From Polaromonas sp. JS666 (GTDB lineage Bacteria > Pseudomonadota > Gammaproteobacteria > Burkholderiales > Burkholderiaceae_C), in contig NC_007948.1 of the NCBI RefSeq assembly GCF_000013865.1, positions 3,968,001 to 4,032,000 of the forward strand: a stretch of 64,000 bases of DNA, in the 5' to 3' direction. Positions 25,277 to 34,991 of the stretch are shown piece after piece. A model generated the notes under the pieces. It was given only the letters and a program-made list of their open reading frames with translations, had not been told where the DNA came from and searched no databases. How positions within the stretch are numbered: the stretch's first letter is position 1; the number at the start of each line of letters is the position of its first letter. Made by a program: the position numbers and the translations under genes.

Positions 25277-27139
25277 TCAGGCCGGGGTGCGGATGTAGAT
25301 GGGTTCGAAGGCGTCTCGCTCGATGTCACCCAGCGTGGGCGAATAACCAGCCCACAGGGCCAGGGCCGGTCCGGGCAGATCCAGTGAACGCTCGAGCTCG
25401 CGGCACAGGTCATACCGCTCTTCGTCGTCCAGGCCCGGCAGTTCCACGAAGACGAGGTAACAGCGCCGGTAGGGAAACTCGCGCAAGTTCTTGCGCACCA
25501 ACCAGGCCCTGGCCACGGGTTTGCAACGCGCCATACCCGCCTGGATCTCGCCCCTTTCGAACTCGTTCAGGTCGTGGCGGCTGATCGACTGGAAAAGCGG
25601 CGTGTTCGTCAGTTCCTCCCAGGCGCGGCCTTCGGCTTCCTCGGCCTGCTTGAGCCGCTCGCGCCAGAGCTTGAGCGCCTTGTCATCGAGGCTGCCGTCG
25701 GCAGCGGGCTTTTCCAGTTCGGCCACCGCCGCCCGGCAGGCCCACCAGCGGCTGGGCAGACTGTGATCGAACAGCTGGCCCAGGCAGTCCAGGCGCCGGG
25801 CATGCTCAGCGGCCGGCAGGCATTGCACCAGGCCGCGCAAGCCGCCGGCATGGCCAGGCGTGATCTGCAAGGCCCGTTCATAGTGGCTCCGCACATCGGC
25901 GCGCGCATTGAGGCGTCTTTGCAGGTCGCCCAGCTCGACCATTTCGCCGGCGTTGTTGCGCACGGCGCTGGCCATCAGGGCGTCGGCGCGGGCCCGCACC
26001 CGGCCCAGGTAGGCATGGTGCTGCTTCCAGTCAGTGGCGTTGTCCTTGCACCATTGCTTGTCGAAATGGGCGATCCATTTGGCGCCGCTGGTGCCTAGCA
26101 GATCCAGCGCAGGCCTGGACGACCAGGCAGGCAAGCCCTTGCTCGCGTCCAGCGCCTCCAGGCGGTCGCGCAGTACCGGGTGCGTGTCGTCGACGTCGCT
26201 GATCTGCCGCAGGGTCTGCCGCAAGGTCTCGCGGGCGAAGTCGTCTGGCGGCGCCAAGGCCAGCAGTTTGCGCATGGCAGCATACGGCCCGACGGGCAGC
26301 GCGCTGGCTGCGGCGGCGCTCCAGTGGCCCGACCAGAACTCGCGACCCAGCCAGGCGCTCTTGATGGCGATTTCGGTCAGCGCGGCGGCGGCGACTTCTT
26401 TACCCAGCAGCTTGCCGGAAATGCGGTCAGCCTCGTACTCGTCCTGGCGCGCCAGCGCAAAGGTCTTGGCCGAAAAGCGCGGGAAATACCAGCGCAGAAA
26501 GGCCTGGGTGGCCGCGGCCACCGGCCCCTCGTCGTTGCGCAGGCCGTGGCTGAGCTTGGCCCAGCTCAGGCGGGTGCGATAAATCCAGGCCGCGAAGCGG
26601 CCGTGATCGCCGCGCAAGTGGCCGTACTCGTGAGCCAGCACGGCAAGAAAGCGCGGCCGGTCCACTGCCAGCAGCAGGGGCAGGCCAATGGTCAGGTAGT
26701 TGACGGCACCGCCGAACAGGCCATAGCGCGGATACTGGCTGATGCTGGCGTTGAAGTCCCCGTCCAGCAGCACGCGGTGGATAGTCGGGCCCTTGATCTT
26801 CCTGCGGATGCGCTCCAGCGCCTCGAACAGGGCCGGCGCATCGGCGGGCGACAGCGCCACGCCTTGCGGCTCGTCGAGCCGACACCACAAGGCACGCAGG
26901 CTGGTCCAAAGCAGGCCGCCCGCGGCCAGCAGCAGCCAGATGTAGGCGCCCTTGAACTGGCCCCGCAGCAGCGAGCTGCCTAGCCACGCCAGAATGGCAG
27001 CCGCAAGCAGCAGGCAGCCGACCACCCAGGCATAGCCCAAAGCGGCAAAGGCTGCCACGCTGCGGCGATAGGCTTTGCTGTCTTGCGCGCTGGCATGTTC
27101 GCTCAGCCGCACCAGGTGAATGAAATCCGCGCGGTCCAT
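25277..27139 (-). CDS. M48-family membrane metallopeptidase with C-terminal repeat region
   Basis: A 620-residue zinc peptidase. Two hydrophobic segments (about residues 28-55 and 62-84) anchor it in the membrane. The zinc-binding HEYGH motif is at residues 170-174, with the third ligand expected in the EYEADR stretch further on. The C-terminal half contains TPR-like helices (RSHYERALQITPGHAGGLRG), suggesting protein contacts. ATG 27139 was chosen over the longer frame to 27196 because GGAGG lies nearby and the N-terminus begins MDRADFIHLV. It may act in membrane-protein quality control; the substrate is unknown. It is divergent from the DUF1653 gene with 35 bases between starts. Confidence 0.82.
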   Translation of the reverse strand: MDRADFIHLVRLSEHASAQDSKAYRRSVAAFAALGYAWVVGCLLLAAAILAWLGSSLLRGQFKGAYIWLLLAAGGLLWTSLRALWCRLDEPQGVALSPADAPALFEALERIRRKIKGPTIHRVLLDGDFNASISQYPRYGLFGGAVNYLTIGLPLLLAVDRPRFLAVLAHEYGHLRGDHGRFAAWIYRTRLSWAKLSHGLRNDEGPVAAATQAFLRWYFPRFSAKTFALARQDEYEADRISGKLLGKEVAAAALTEIAIKSAWLGREFWSGHWSAAAASALPVGPYAAMRKLLALAPPDDFARETLRQTLRQISDVDDTHPVLRDRLEALDASKGLPAWSSRPALDLLGTSGAKWIAHFDKQWCKDNATDWKQHHAYLGRVRARADALMASAVRNNAGEMVELGDLQRRLNARADVRSHYERALQITPGHAGGLRGLVQCLPAAEHARRLDCLGQLFDHSLPSRWWACRAAVAELEKPAADGSLDDKALKLWRERLKQAEEAEGRAWEELTNTPLFQSISRHDLNEFERGEIQAGMARCKPVARAWLVRKNLREFPYRRCYLVFVELPGLDDEERYDLCRELERSLDLPGPALALWAGYSPTLGDIERDAFEPIYIRTPA

Positions 27140-27174
27140 GAGTCCCCTCCCCTCTTTTGGCGACAATCTTAACC

Positions 27175-27411
27175 ATGAGCCACGACCTTCCCCCATTGAT
27201 AGAAACCCCGCCAGGCCTGTACCGTCACTACAAGGGCCAGTTGTATGAAGTCGTGGGCACCGCGCGCCACAGCGAGAGCCTGGAGCCCATGACGCTGTAC
27301 CGGGCGCTCTACGGCGAAAAAGGCCTGTGGGTGCGCCCGGCGGCCATGTTCAATGAGGACGTGGTGATCGAAGGCATTCGACAGCCGCGCTTCGCGCGGC
27401 AACCCGATTAA
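27175..27411 (+). CDS. DUF1653 protein
   Basis: A 78-residue protein of the DUF1653 family, recognised by PGLYRHYKGQLYEVVGTARHSE and EPMTLYRALYGEKGLWVRP. The fold is small and beta-rich; no biochemical role is established. ATG 27175 gives the usual N-terminus, while the open frame begins at 27157. It faces away from the M48 peptidase gene and lies 147 bases before prfC with no clear terminator between them. Confidence 0.85.
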   Translation: MSHDLPPLIETPPGLYRHYKGQLYEVVGTARHSESLEPMTLYRALYGEKGLWVRPAAMFNEDVVIEGIRQPRFARQPD

Positions 27412-27558
27412 GTGCCGCAAAGAACACAAGATGACCCCAACGGCGACCAGCGGCCGCAGCGCCGGGCCGCCCCAAGCAAGGCCAGCCCCCTCGGGAGCAG
27501 CGCATTACACGCAGTAAAAAGCGTGGGGGCCATGCCACGTCGCCGATAATCATGGGTT

Positions 27559-29175
27559 ATGTCCGAAACCACCGAAATCGCAAAACAGGTCAAGCGCCGC
27601 CGCACGTTTGCCATCATTTCCCACCCTGACGCCGGCAAGACCACGCTGACCGAGAAGCTGCTGCTGTTTTCGGGTGCGATCCAGATCGCCGGCAGCGTCA
27701 AGGCCCGCAAGGCCGCGCGCCATGCCACGTCGGACTGGATGGAGATTGAAAAGCAGCGCGGCATCTCGGTGGCCAGCTCGGTCATGCAGATGGAATACCG
27801 CGACTGCGTGATCAACCTGCTCGACACCCCCGGCCACCAGGACTTTTCGGAAGATACCTACCGCGTGTTGACGGCAGTCGATGCCGCGCTGATGGTGATT
27901 GACGCGGCCAACGGCGTCGAGCCGCAGACGCGCCGCCTGCTGCAGGTCTGCCGCGCACGCAACACGCCCATCCTCACGTTCGTCAACAAGATGGACCGCG
28001 AGGTGCAGGACCCGATGAGCGTGATGGACGAGATCGAGCGTGAACTTGGCATGGCGGTGGTGCCCTTCACCTGGCCGGTGGGCATGGGCAAACTCTTTCA
28101 CGGCGTTTATGACCGGCGTGAAGACCGCATGCGCGTCTTCAGCCCGGGTGAAGAAAAAGCGGGCGGCGACGATGAAATCCTGGCCGGCCTGGACAACGCC
28201 GAAGCCGCGAAACGCTTTGGCGCCGAATACAAGCAGGCGCAGGAAGAGATTGAGCTGGTTGCCGGCGCCTCGCACGAATTTGACCGCGCCCAATTCCTCA
28301 GCGGCAAACAGACGCCCATGTTCTTTGGCTCGGCCATCAACAACTTTGGTGTGCAGGAGGTGCTGGACGCGCTGGTGGACCTGGCCCCCGCCCCAGCCGA
28401 GCGCGAAGCCATCCAGCGCGTGGTGCAGCCTGACGAAAAGAAATTCTCCGGCGTGGTGTTCAAGATCCAGGCCAATATGGACCCGGCACACCGCGACCGC
28501 ATTGCGTTTTTGCGCGTGGCCAGCGGCGAGTTCACGCGCGGCATGCGCCTGAAGGTGGTGCGCAGCGGCAAGGAGTTGCGGCCCAACACGGTGGTGAGCT
28601 TCATGAGCCAGCGCAGGGAATTACTGGATACTGCGTTCGCCGGTGACATCATCGGTATTCCCAACCACGGCGTGCTGCAGTTGGGCGACACGCTCACCGA
28701 AGGCGAAGCGCTGCAATTCACCGGCCTGCCCTTCTTCGCGCCCGAGATGTTCCGCTCCGTTGAAGTGGCCGATCCGCTGCGCAGCAAGCAGCTGCGTGCC
28801 GGCCTCACGCAGCTGGGTGAAGAAGGTGCGATCCAGGTGTTCCGGCCCATTGCCGGCTCCGTGCTGCTGCTGGGCGCCGTCGGCCAGCTGCAGTTTGAAG
28901 TGGTGGCACACCGCCTGGAGCACGAGTACGGCGTCAAGGCCCGCATCATGGGCAGCAACTTCAACCTGGCCCGCTGGGTCACCAGCGACGACGCCAATGA
29001 GTTGAAAAAATTCATGGATGCCAACGCGCACCGCGTCGCGCTCGATGCGGTCGATGCGCCCACGCTGCTGGTGGACCACAGCGCCACCTTGCGCGCGGTC
29101 GAGCAGCAATGGCCCAAGATCCGGTTCCATGCGCTGCGCGAGCATGCCGGGCTGGTGTTTCAGTCAAAGATGTAA
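27559..29175 (+). CDS. prfC: Peptide chain release factor 3
   Basis: A 538-residue translational GTPase that recycles RF1/RF2 after termination. The G1 motif SHPDAGKTTL is at residues 21-30, followed by the DTPGHQDF switch region and NKMDRE. The C-terminus ends LREHAGLVFQSKM. The DNA for this last stretch (29136-29168) reappears in slightly altered form at 42866-42898, the other edge of a catabolic block, so the 3' end of this gene looks like an integration site. The gene itself is intact. Confidence 0.96.
   Translation: MSETTEIAKQVKRRRTFAIISHPDAGKTTLTEKLLLFSGAIQIAGSVKARKAARHATSDWMEIEKQRGISVASSVMQMEYRDCVINLLDTPGHQDFSEDTYRVLTAVDAALMVIDAANGVEPQTRRLLQVCRARNTPILTFVNKMDREVQDPMSVMDEIERELGMAVVPFTWPVGMGKLFHGVYDRREDRMRVFSPGEEKAGGDDEILAGLDNAEAAKRFGAEYKQAQEEIELVAGASHEFDRAQFLSGKQTPMFFGSAINNFGVQEVLDALVDLAPAPAEREAIQRVVQPDEKKFSGVVFKIQANMDPAHRDRIAFLRVASGEFTRGMRLKVVRSGKELRPNTVVSFMSQRRELLDTAFAGDIIGIPNHGVLQLGDTLTEGEALQFTGLPFFAPEMFRSVEVADPLRSKQLRAGLTQLGEEGAIQVFRPIAGSVLLLGAVGQLQFEVVAHRLEHEYGVKARIMGSNFNLARWVTSDDANELKKFMDANAHRVALDAVDAPTLLVDHSATLRAVEQQWPKIRFHALREHAGLVFQSKM
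29136..29168. repeat. Possible attL within the prfC 3' end
   Basis: This is the left copy of the 33-bp imperfect direct repeat. CTGGTGTTTCAGTCAAA at 29152-29168 is identical in the right copy; four mismatches lie in the preceding 16 bases. It codes for the end of release factor 3. Confidence 0.55.
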
Positions 29176-29317
29176 ATCGTTCACTGGCCTCGTTCACTGA
29201 CCGCGCGGCCAGTTTCGCCGCATTTGCACGCCCCAGGATTGCAGCCGGCGACCTGACCTGCATCTCCGGCCGGCTCAAGCCGGGTTTCCATCCCGTGCGG
29301 ATTGAAAACAAAATTTA

Positions 29318-29334
29318 TTATCTTTTGAAGATAA
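29318..29334. promoter_or_regulatory. Inverted repeat, candidate operator upstream of the catabolic block
   Basis: TTATCTT and AAGATAA form perfect 7-bp arms around TTG, in an AT-rich stretch about 130 bases upstream of the Bug gene at 29462. The position and symmetry suit a regulator binding site. Which regulator is unknown; the LysR protein encoded at 33179-34144 is a candidate. The rest of 29176-29461 shows no gene. Confidence 0.4.
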
Positions 29335-29461
29335 CAAACAATCATTCCTTTTATCCATTGCCACACCCAGAATCCATATCTTCCAGGGACGTGCAGGGGC
29401 GGTAGTCAATCCATGAGCTAGCCCGCCGGCAACGTTTTTATGTTGAACCGAAGGGGATCAC

Positions 29462-30463
29462 ATGGACAACGGAAAATGGAATCAAGGACGGCGCAAGCTC
29501 ATTCGCGCAGGGCTGATGCTGGGGATGGCAATGTGCACGTCATGGGCGTTCGCGGCCTACCCTGACAAGCCCATCAAGCTCATCGTTCCTTACCCTCCCG
29601 GTGGTGCGACAGATGTCATTGGCCGCATCCTAGCCCTGAAACTGGGCGAATCCCTTGGCCAGCAGGTGATCGTGGATAACCGGGGTGGTGCTGGAGGCAA
29701 TCTTGGTGCCGAAGCAGTAGCCAAATCGGCGCCCGATGGCTATACCCTGCTGATGGGTGCCTTGACATCCCACTCAACCATGGCCACCCTTGAGAAAGGA
29801 AAACTTCGTTACGACATCATCAAGGACTTCACCCCACTGATGGTGGTCGGATCCGTCCCCCTTGTCCTGGTCGTTAACCCGCAACTTCCCGTCAAAAACC
29901 TGCAGGAGTTGATCACTTATGCGAAGACGAATCCGGACAAGCTGTCTTACGCCTCTTCCGGCGCAGGTGCACCGCAACGGATGGCGGCGGAAATTTTTCG
30001 CAAGGAGGCATCGGTCGGCATGCTGCACATTCCGTACAAGGGCAGTGGTCCTGCGATGACCGACCTGGTCGGCGGCCAGGTGAACCTGATGTTCGAAACT
30101 GTGCCGGCCGCGCAGCCCTTCATCAAAAGCGGGCAACTGCGGGCTCTGGCCGTCACGACACCCACGCGCATCTCGATGCTGCCTGAAAGTCCGACGACGG
30201 CAGAAGCCGGCCTGCCTGGGCTCGAGGTGAGCTCCACCTTCGGCGTACTGGCTCCCGCCGGCACACCGGCCACCATCGTGGAACACCTGAATGCAGCGCT
30301 GGCCAAAATCGTCCAATCGCCGGAGGTCAAGGAGCAATTCCTGCGCCAGGGCGTGTATGCCCTGCCGCCCACCACGCCGGCAAAAGCTGCGGAGCGCCTG
30401 CGCAGCGAAGTGTCTCGCTGGGAAAAGGTCATCAAGGAAGCCAACATCAAGGCAGACGACTGA
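29462..30463 (+). CDS. Bug-family tripartite tricarboxylate transporter binding protein
   Basis: A 333-residue periplasmic binding protein of the Bug family. A signal peptide ([14 protein letters not shown] before AYPDKPIK) is followed by [38 protein letters not shown] and [20 protein letters not shown], all typical. AAGGGGATC lies before the ATG. It is the first gene of the block that continues with a dehydratase 33 bases later, which suggests that its ligand is the dehydratase substrate or a related acid. No TctA/TctB membrane genes are nearby. Confidence 0.88.
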   Translation: MDNGKWNQGRRKLIRAGLMLGMAMCTSWAFAAYPDKPIKLIVPYPPGGATDVIGRILALKLGESLGQQVIVDNRGGAGGNLGAEAVAKSAPDGYTLLMGALTSHSTMATLEKGKLRYDIIKDFTPLMVVGSVPLVLVVNPQLPVKNLQELITYAKTNPDKLSYASSGAGAPQRMAAEIFRKEASVGMLHIPYKGSGPAMTDLVGGQVNLMFETVPAAQPFIKSGQLRALAVTTPTRISMLPESPTTAEAGLPGLEVSSTFGVLAPAGTPATIVEHLNAALAKIVQSPEVKEQFLRQGVYALPPTTPAKAAERLRSEVSRWEKVIKEANIKADD

Positions 30464-30496
30464 GCTGTCGGCCACCGGATATTTTCAAACACCCTC

Positions 30497-32251
30497 ATGA
30501 CCATGAAATCAAGCGACACATCCAAAAACCATTCCGAAGAAACCGGTCTGAGAAAGGGCCTGACCAGCTACGGCGACAAGGGCTTCTCGCTCTTTCTTCG
30601 AAAGGCTTTCATCAAGGGGGCGGGCTATACCGATACGGCGCTGGACCGGCCTGTGATCGGCATTGCCAATACCGGCAGCGCATACAACCCATGCCATGGC
30701 AATGCCCCCCAGCTCATTGAGGCCGTCAAGCGTGGTGTCATGCTGGCAGGCGGGCTGCCCATGGATTTCCCCACGATTTCCATCCACGAGAGCTTCTCGG
30801 CGCCGACCAGCATGTACCTGCGCAACCTGATGTCGATGGATACGGAGGAGATGGTCCGGGCCCAACCGATGGATGCGGTGGTGCTGATTGGCGGCTGCGA
30901 CAAGACGGTTCCGGCGCAGCTGATGGGTGCGGCATCGGCGGGCATTCCGGCCATCCAGTTGATCACGGGATCCATGCTGACCGGCTCCCACCGGGGCGAG
31001 CGTGTCGGTGCGTGTACCGACTGCCGCCGCTATTGGGGCAAGTTCCGCGCCGGCGAGATCGATGCCGAGGAAACAGCGGATGTCAACAACCAGCTGGTGG
31101 CCAGCGTGGGCACCTGCTCGGTGATGGGAACTGCCAGCACCATGGCCTGCATTGCCGAGGCCCTGGGCATGACGGTTCCGGGCGGCGCATCGCCTCCGGC
31201 CGTCACGGCCGACCGCATCCGGATCGCGGAGGAGACCGGTGCGCGGGCCGTGCAAATGGCACGCGATGGACTGACCATCGACAAAATCCTGACACCCGCG
31301 GCTTTCGAAAATGCCATGCGGGTGCTGCTGTCCATCGGCGGGTCCACCAACGGCATCGTGCACCTGGCAGCGATTGCGGGTCGCGTCGGCCTGGAAATTG
31401 ACATGCAGGCGCTGGATCGCATGGGCAGGGAAACGCCGGTCCTGCTGGACCTCAAACCCTCCGGCCAGCACTACATGGAAGACTTCCACAAGGCAGGCGG
31501 CATGGCCACGCTGTTCAGGGCGCTCAAGCCCCTGCTGCGCCTGGATGCATTGACGGTGACGGGACGCACCCTGGGTGAGGAAATTGAACTGGTCGGACCA
31601 GGTTTTGCGCAGGATGTGGTTCGCTCCATCGACAACCCGATCTACCCGCAGGGAGGCATCGCCGTGCTGCGCGGCAACCTGGCGCCAGGCTGCGCCATCA
31701 TCAAGCAATCTGCGGCCGACCCCAAGCTGATGGAGCATGAGGGACGCGCCGTGGTGTTCGACAACGCGGAGGATCTGGTCAACCGCATCGACCGCGACGA
31801 CCTGGATGTCATGGCAGACGACGTGCTGGTGCTCAAGAACATCGGCCCCAAGGGGGCGCCGGGCATGCCCGAGGCTGGCTACATTCCCATTCCGCTCAAA
31901 CTGGCACGTGCCGGCGTAAAGGACATGGTCAGGATTTCGGACGGCCGGATGAGCGGCACCGCCTTCGGCACCATCGTCCTGCATGTGACGCCGGAATCCG
32001 CCGTGGGTGGGCCACTGTCGCAGGTGCGCAGTGGAGACCACATTCGGCTCAGCGTGCGCAATCGTGAGATCAGCCTGCTGGTATCCGATGAAGAACTCGC
32101 CCGGCGGATGCGCGAGAACGTGGTGACCGAGCCGACCGCCGACCGGGGCTATCGCAGGCTGTTCCTGCAGACCGTCACGCAAGCCGACAAGGGCGTCGAT
32201 TTTGACTTTCTGAGGGCCGCAAAGATCACCGGAAAAACGCCTCGATCCTGA
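30497..32251 (+). CDS. IlvD/Edd-family dehydratase, probably a sugar-acid dehydratase
   Basis: A 584-residue iron-sulfur dehydratase that removes water from a 2,3-dihydroxy acid to give a 2-keto-3-deoxy acid. The three cluster cysteines are visible at residues 66 (NPCHG), 134 (GGCDKT) and 207 (GTCSVMG). The family includes dihydroxy-acid dehydratase (branched-chain amino acids) and the aldonate dehydratases (arabonate, xylonate, galactonate). The setting, with a sugar importer, a DHDPS-type enzyme and a lactonase-like protein, favours a sugar-acid substrate. ATG at 30503 is an alternative start. It is separated from the next gene by one base. Confidence 0.88.
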   Translation: MTMKSSDTSKNHSEETGLRKGLTSYGDKGFSLFLRKAFIKGAGYTDTALDRPVIGIANTGSAYNPCHGNAPQLIEAVKRGVMLAGGLPMDFPTISIHESFSAPTSMYLRNLMSMDTEEMVRAQPMDAVVLIGGCDKTVPAQLMGAASAGIPAIQLITGSMLTGSHRGERVGACTDCRRYWGKFRAGEIDAEETADVNNQLVASVGTCSVMGTASTMACIAEALGMTVPGGASPPAVTADRIRIAEETGARAVQMARDGLTIDKILTPAAFENAMRVLLSIGGSTNGIVHLAAIAGRVGLEIDMQALDRMGRETPVLLDLKPSGQHYMEDFHKAGGMATLFRALKPLLRLDALTVTGRTLGEEIELVGPGFAQDVVRSIDNPIYPQGGIAVLRGNLAPGCAIIKQSAADPKLMEHEGRAVVFDNAEDLVNRIDRDDLDVMADDVLVLKNIGPKGAPGMPEAGYIPIPLKLARAGVKDMVRISDGRMSGTAFGTIVLHVTPESAVGGPLSQVRSGDHIRLSVRNREISLLVSDEELARRMRENVVTEPTADRGYRRLFLQTVTQADKGVDFDFLRAAKITGKTPRS

Positions 32252-32252
32252 C

Positions 32253-33182
32253 ATGCAGGCTATCGTCAAAATTGGGACCTTTGCCGGAGAGCTTCAGCAG
32301 ACCATTGACCGGGAATTCCAATGCCATGGGCCTGAGGATATTGCGCGGGATGATGGGTTGCGCCAGTCCATCCGCGGACTGATCACCCGGAGCAACTACC
32401 AGGTGCCCTTGGCGCTGCTGGAGTTGCTCCCGGCCCTGCAGGTCATCTCAACCTGCGGCGTAGGCTACGACGGCATCCCCGTGGCGTATGCCCAGGCAAG
32501 AGGGATCGCCGTCACCCACACGCCGGGCGTGCTGGATGACGCCGTCTGCGAATTGGGCGTGGGCCTGCTGCTGGGACTGCTGCGCGACATCCCCGCTTCA
32601 GACCGCTTTGTGCGTGACGGGCGATGGTCAGACAGTGCTTATCCGCTCACCACCAGCCTGGCCGGAAAGGCCGTTGGCATCGTCGGCCTGGGCCGCATTG
32701 GCCGGGGCATCGCGGCAAGGTTGCAGCCATTCGGTGTAGCACTGGCTTATTCCGGGTCCCCAAAAATCGACGTTCCGTATCGCCATGTCCAGAGCGTGCT
32801 GGCACTGGCCGGCGAATGCAGCATTCTCATCGTCTGCTGCAAGGGTGGAAGCGAGACCCGGCATCTGGTCAATGCGGAGATTCTGCAAGCCCTTGGACCG
32901 GCTGGCTACCTCGTCAACATCGCGCGCGGCAGCGTCGTCGACGAAGAGGCATTGGTCCATGCATTGACGACGGGTGGCATTCGCGCTGCGGCACTGGATG
33001 TGTTCGAGGACGAACCGCTGCGCAATTCTGCGCTGACGTCGCTTCCCAATGTGCTTTTGTCGCCCCACGCCGGATCGGCCACCCGGGAAGCACGGACGGC
33101 CATGTTGCGTCTGACGCTGGACAACCTCCATGCCGTCCTGAACGGGCAGCCAGCGCTGTCGCCCACGCCCCGCATCGGCTAG
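32253..33182 (+). CDS. D-2-hydroxyacid dehydrogenase family protein
   Basis: A 309-residue NAD(P)-dependent dehydrogenase that reduces 2-keto acids or oxidises D-2-hydroxy acids. The nucleotide motif GIVGLGRIGRGIA lies at about residues 145-157. The catalytic Arg is in NIARGSVVDEEAL, the Glu in DVFEDEPL and the His in LSPHAGSATREAR. It is closest in style to glyoxylate/hydroxypyruvate reductases. It follows the dehydratase by one base, so it probably acts on a 2-keto or hydroxy-aldehyde-derived product of the pathway. It overlaps the convergent LysR gene by four bases. Confidence 0.87.
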   Translation: MQAIVKIGTFAGELQQTIDREFQCHGPEDIARDDGLRQSIRGLITRSNYQVPLALLELLPALQVISTCGVGYDGIPVAYAQARGIAVTHTPGVLDDAVCELGVGLLLGLLRDIPASDRFVRDGRWSDSAYPLTTSLAGKAVGIVGLGRIGRGIAARLQPFGVALAYSGSPKIDVPYRHVQSVLALAGECSILIVCCKGGSETRHLVNAEILQALGPAGYLVNIARGSVVDEEALVHALTTGGIRAAALDVFEDEPLRNSALTSLPNVLLSPHAGSATREARTAMLRLTLDNLHAVLNGQPALSPTPRIG

Positions 33183-34144
33183 CCCGCGTCAGCGATTTGT
33201 TTCTTCCGGCGGCTGCTTGCTGCCGGCTTGATGGTCTGCTTGATGGTCTGGGTGGGGGCCTGCTGTGGGACCGGCCTGGCAAACACTGCTTCAGCCTCGG
33301 CCAGAAATGCGCGAGCCAATGAGGCGCGTGGACCATACTCGCCCCAGATCAGCCCGACGTGCCGGACCGGTGGGCGCTCCGGCAAGGGAATGCGGGTGAT
33401 GGCCAGACCCGATTGCCACAGCGGTATCCAGTCCGGCAACAGGGCCACACCGAGGCCTTGCGCCACCAGGGCGGCAATCGCCATGAGGCCGTCAATCTCA
33501 AGACGCTGCCTGGGCCGGATACTTTGGTCGCGCAAATACCGATCGGCCAGTTGCCCTCCGAGGACCGACCGGTCATAGCGGATGAATGGCTCTGATCGCA
33601 ACAGTTCGTGGGCCTCATGACCGGCCAGTTCAGCGGGCGCCACGACCACCAGGGGTTCCGCCACAAGCGAGCGCCATGCGCAACTTTTGGCCACGGCAAA
33701 TTGAGGCTCCACAACAATCGCGGCATCAATGGCACCGGTGCTGACCTGCCGGCACAACTCCACCGAGGACCCCGTGGCCACGAAGACATTGAGGTCCGGG
33801 TACCTGGCATAGAGTCGCTTGAGCACCGGCGGAAGCACGCTGGTCATGGCCGACGCGAACACGCCCAGCCGCAATTCGCCCAACGCAATCCCGTCTCCCG
33901 CCACCACGCGCAGATCGCGTATGTCACGCAGCACGGAGCGGGAAGGCTCCAGGATTTTCACGCCCGCCTCGGTCGGCTTGACGGATCGCCCGGCGCGCTT
34001 GATGAGCGCCACACCCAGTTCCTCCTCCAGTGCATGAACACGCGCCGCAATGGCGGCGGGCGTCAAGTCCAGTCTTCTGGCGGCTTCCGCCAGCGAGCCG
34101 ACTTCCACGACGGTGACGAAGCTTTGCAGGTAGCGGACATCCAT
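33179..34144 (-). CDS. LysR-family transcriptional regulator
   Basis: A 321-residue LysR regulator. The N-terminal winged helix-turn-helix reads YLQSFVTVVEVGSLAEAARR then LTPAAIAARVHALEEELG (residues 5-41), followed by a substrate-binding-type effector domain. The C-terminal 20 residues are basic (KPAASSRRKKQ). ATG 34144 was chosen because it begins MDVRYLQSF and has AAGGTG upstream; the open frame extends to 34234. It is encoded within the catabolic block on the opposite strand, convergent with the dehydrogenase gene and divergent from the VOC gene, so it is the likely regulator of both flanking units. Confidence 0.88.
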   Translation of the reverse strand: MDVRYLQSFVTVVEVGSLAEAARRLDLTPAAIAARVHALEEELGVALIKRAGRSVKPTEAGVKILEPSRSVLRDIRDLRVVAGDGIALGELRLGVFASAMTSVLPPVLKRLYARYPDLNVFVATGSSVELCRQVSTGAIDAAIVVEPQFAVAKSCAWRSLVAEPLVVVAPAELAGHEAHELLRSEPFIRYDRSVLGGQLADRYLRDQSIRPRQRLEIDGLMAIAALVAQGLGVALLPDWIPLWQSGLAITRIPLPERPPVRHVGLIWGEYGPRASLARAFLAEAEAVFARPVPQQAPTQTIKQTIKPAASSRRKKQIADAG

Positions 34145-34358
34145 GATTTCACCTTGGGGAAACGCTGCTCGGAAAGTTAAAAATTTTATCGTATGAACAC
34201 ATGAAAAGCCTGTTTTATTTGACAGTGTGTGCAAGGAAACTCTGGGTACGCGACAAGGCGGCCCGGAAATGCGCTGGTCGCTGACTGACGGACGGATGCT
34301 TCAAAAGTGCAACCACCAGCGTCTACCGACAACTAGCCACAACTACTCAAGGAATTTC

Positions 34359-34781
34359 ATGCCCCCCGTTCCTCCGTTCCATCTTGCGTTTCCCGTGCGG
34401 GATCTTTCAGAGGCTCGCCGCTTTTACGGCGAGCTTCTCGGATGTGCCGAGGGGCGCAGCTCCCCTGACTGGGTGGATTTCAATTTCTTTGGCCATCAGC
34501 TTGTTGCCCACCTGGCACCTGGCGAGTGCGGCCATCGCAGCACCAGTGAGGTGGATGGGCATCAAGTGCCCGTCCGGCATTTCGGTGCCGTCCTGCCCAT
34601 GAAGGACTGGGAAGCATTGGCGGCCCGCCTCGGGACCGAAGGCATGCATTTTGAAATTGAACCGCAGATCAGGTTCAAGGGGCAGGTTGGCGAGCAGGCC
34701 ACGATGTTCTTTCTGGACCCGTCGGGCAATGCGCTGGAATTCAAGGCTTTCGCCGACATCAGCCAGCTCTTTGCCAAATGA
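34359..34781 (+). CDS. VOC-family (glyoxalase/dioxygenase fold) protein
   Basis: A 140-residue vicinal-oxygen-chelate protein. It shows the usual signs: [17 protein letters not shown] at the N-terminus (metal-ligand candidate His8), a central [10 protein letters not shown] stretch with a second His, and [12 protein letters not shown] with a Glu near the C-terminus. Members include glyoxalase I, extradiol dioxygenases and many uncharacterised enzymes, so the reaction is open. ATG 34359 has CAAGGA upstream; the longer frame from 34227 has no family similarity. It begins the right-hand transcription unit of the block. Confidence 0.8.
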   Translation: MPPVPPFHLAFPVRDLSEARRFYGELLGCAEGRSSPDWVDFNFFGHQLVAHLAPGECGHRSTSEVDGHQVPVRHFGAVLPMKDWEALAARLGTEGMHFEIEPQIRFKGQVGEQATMFFLDPSGNALEFKAFADISQLFAK

Positions 34782-34896
34782 CCCGTCATTGGAGACCGCC
34801 AATATGCCCGGATTCGTGATCTGCAACCCGGTGACGAGGTGTGCGGTGGCATCCAGGGGGTTGCCGATTTCAGCTTCGTCGTGGGCCCCAGGCGCC

Positions 34897-34950
34897 CTTG
34901 AACCGCTTGAACCGCTTGAACCGCTTGAACCGCTTTAACCACTTGAACCG
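34897..34950 (+). repeat. Tandem 9-bp repeat CTTGAACCG
   Basis: Six consecutive 9-base units; five are exact CTTGAACCG and the fifth is CTTTAACCA. It lies in the gap between the VOC and DHDPS-family genes and ends about 40 bases before the ATG of the latter. Length variation here could alter expression of the downstream gene. Confidence 0.85.
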
Positions 34951-34991
34951 CCCCCTCCTCCCGTCATTCCATCTTGAGGCCACCGCACACC

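Noticed and set aside
30509..32269. 586-residue minus-strand frame opposite the IlvD-family gene
   Set aside because: It is a mirror of the dehydratase gene caused by codon composition. It has no family features, whereas the plus-strand protein has all three cluster cysteines.
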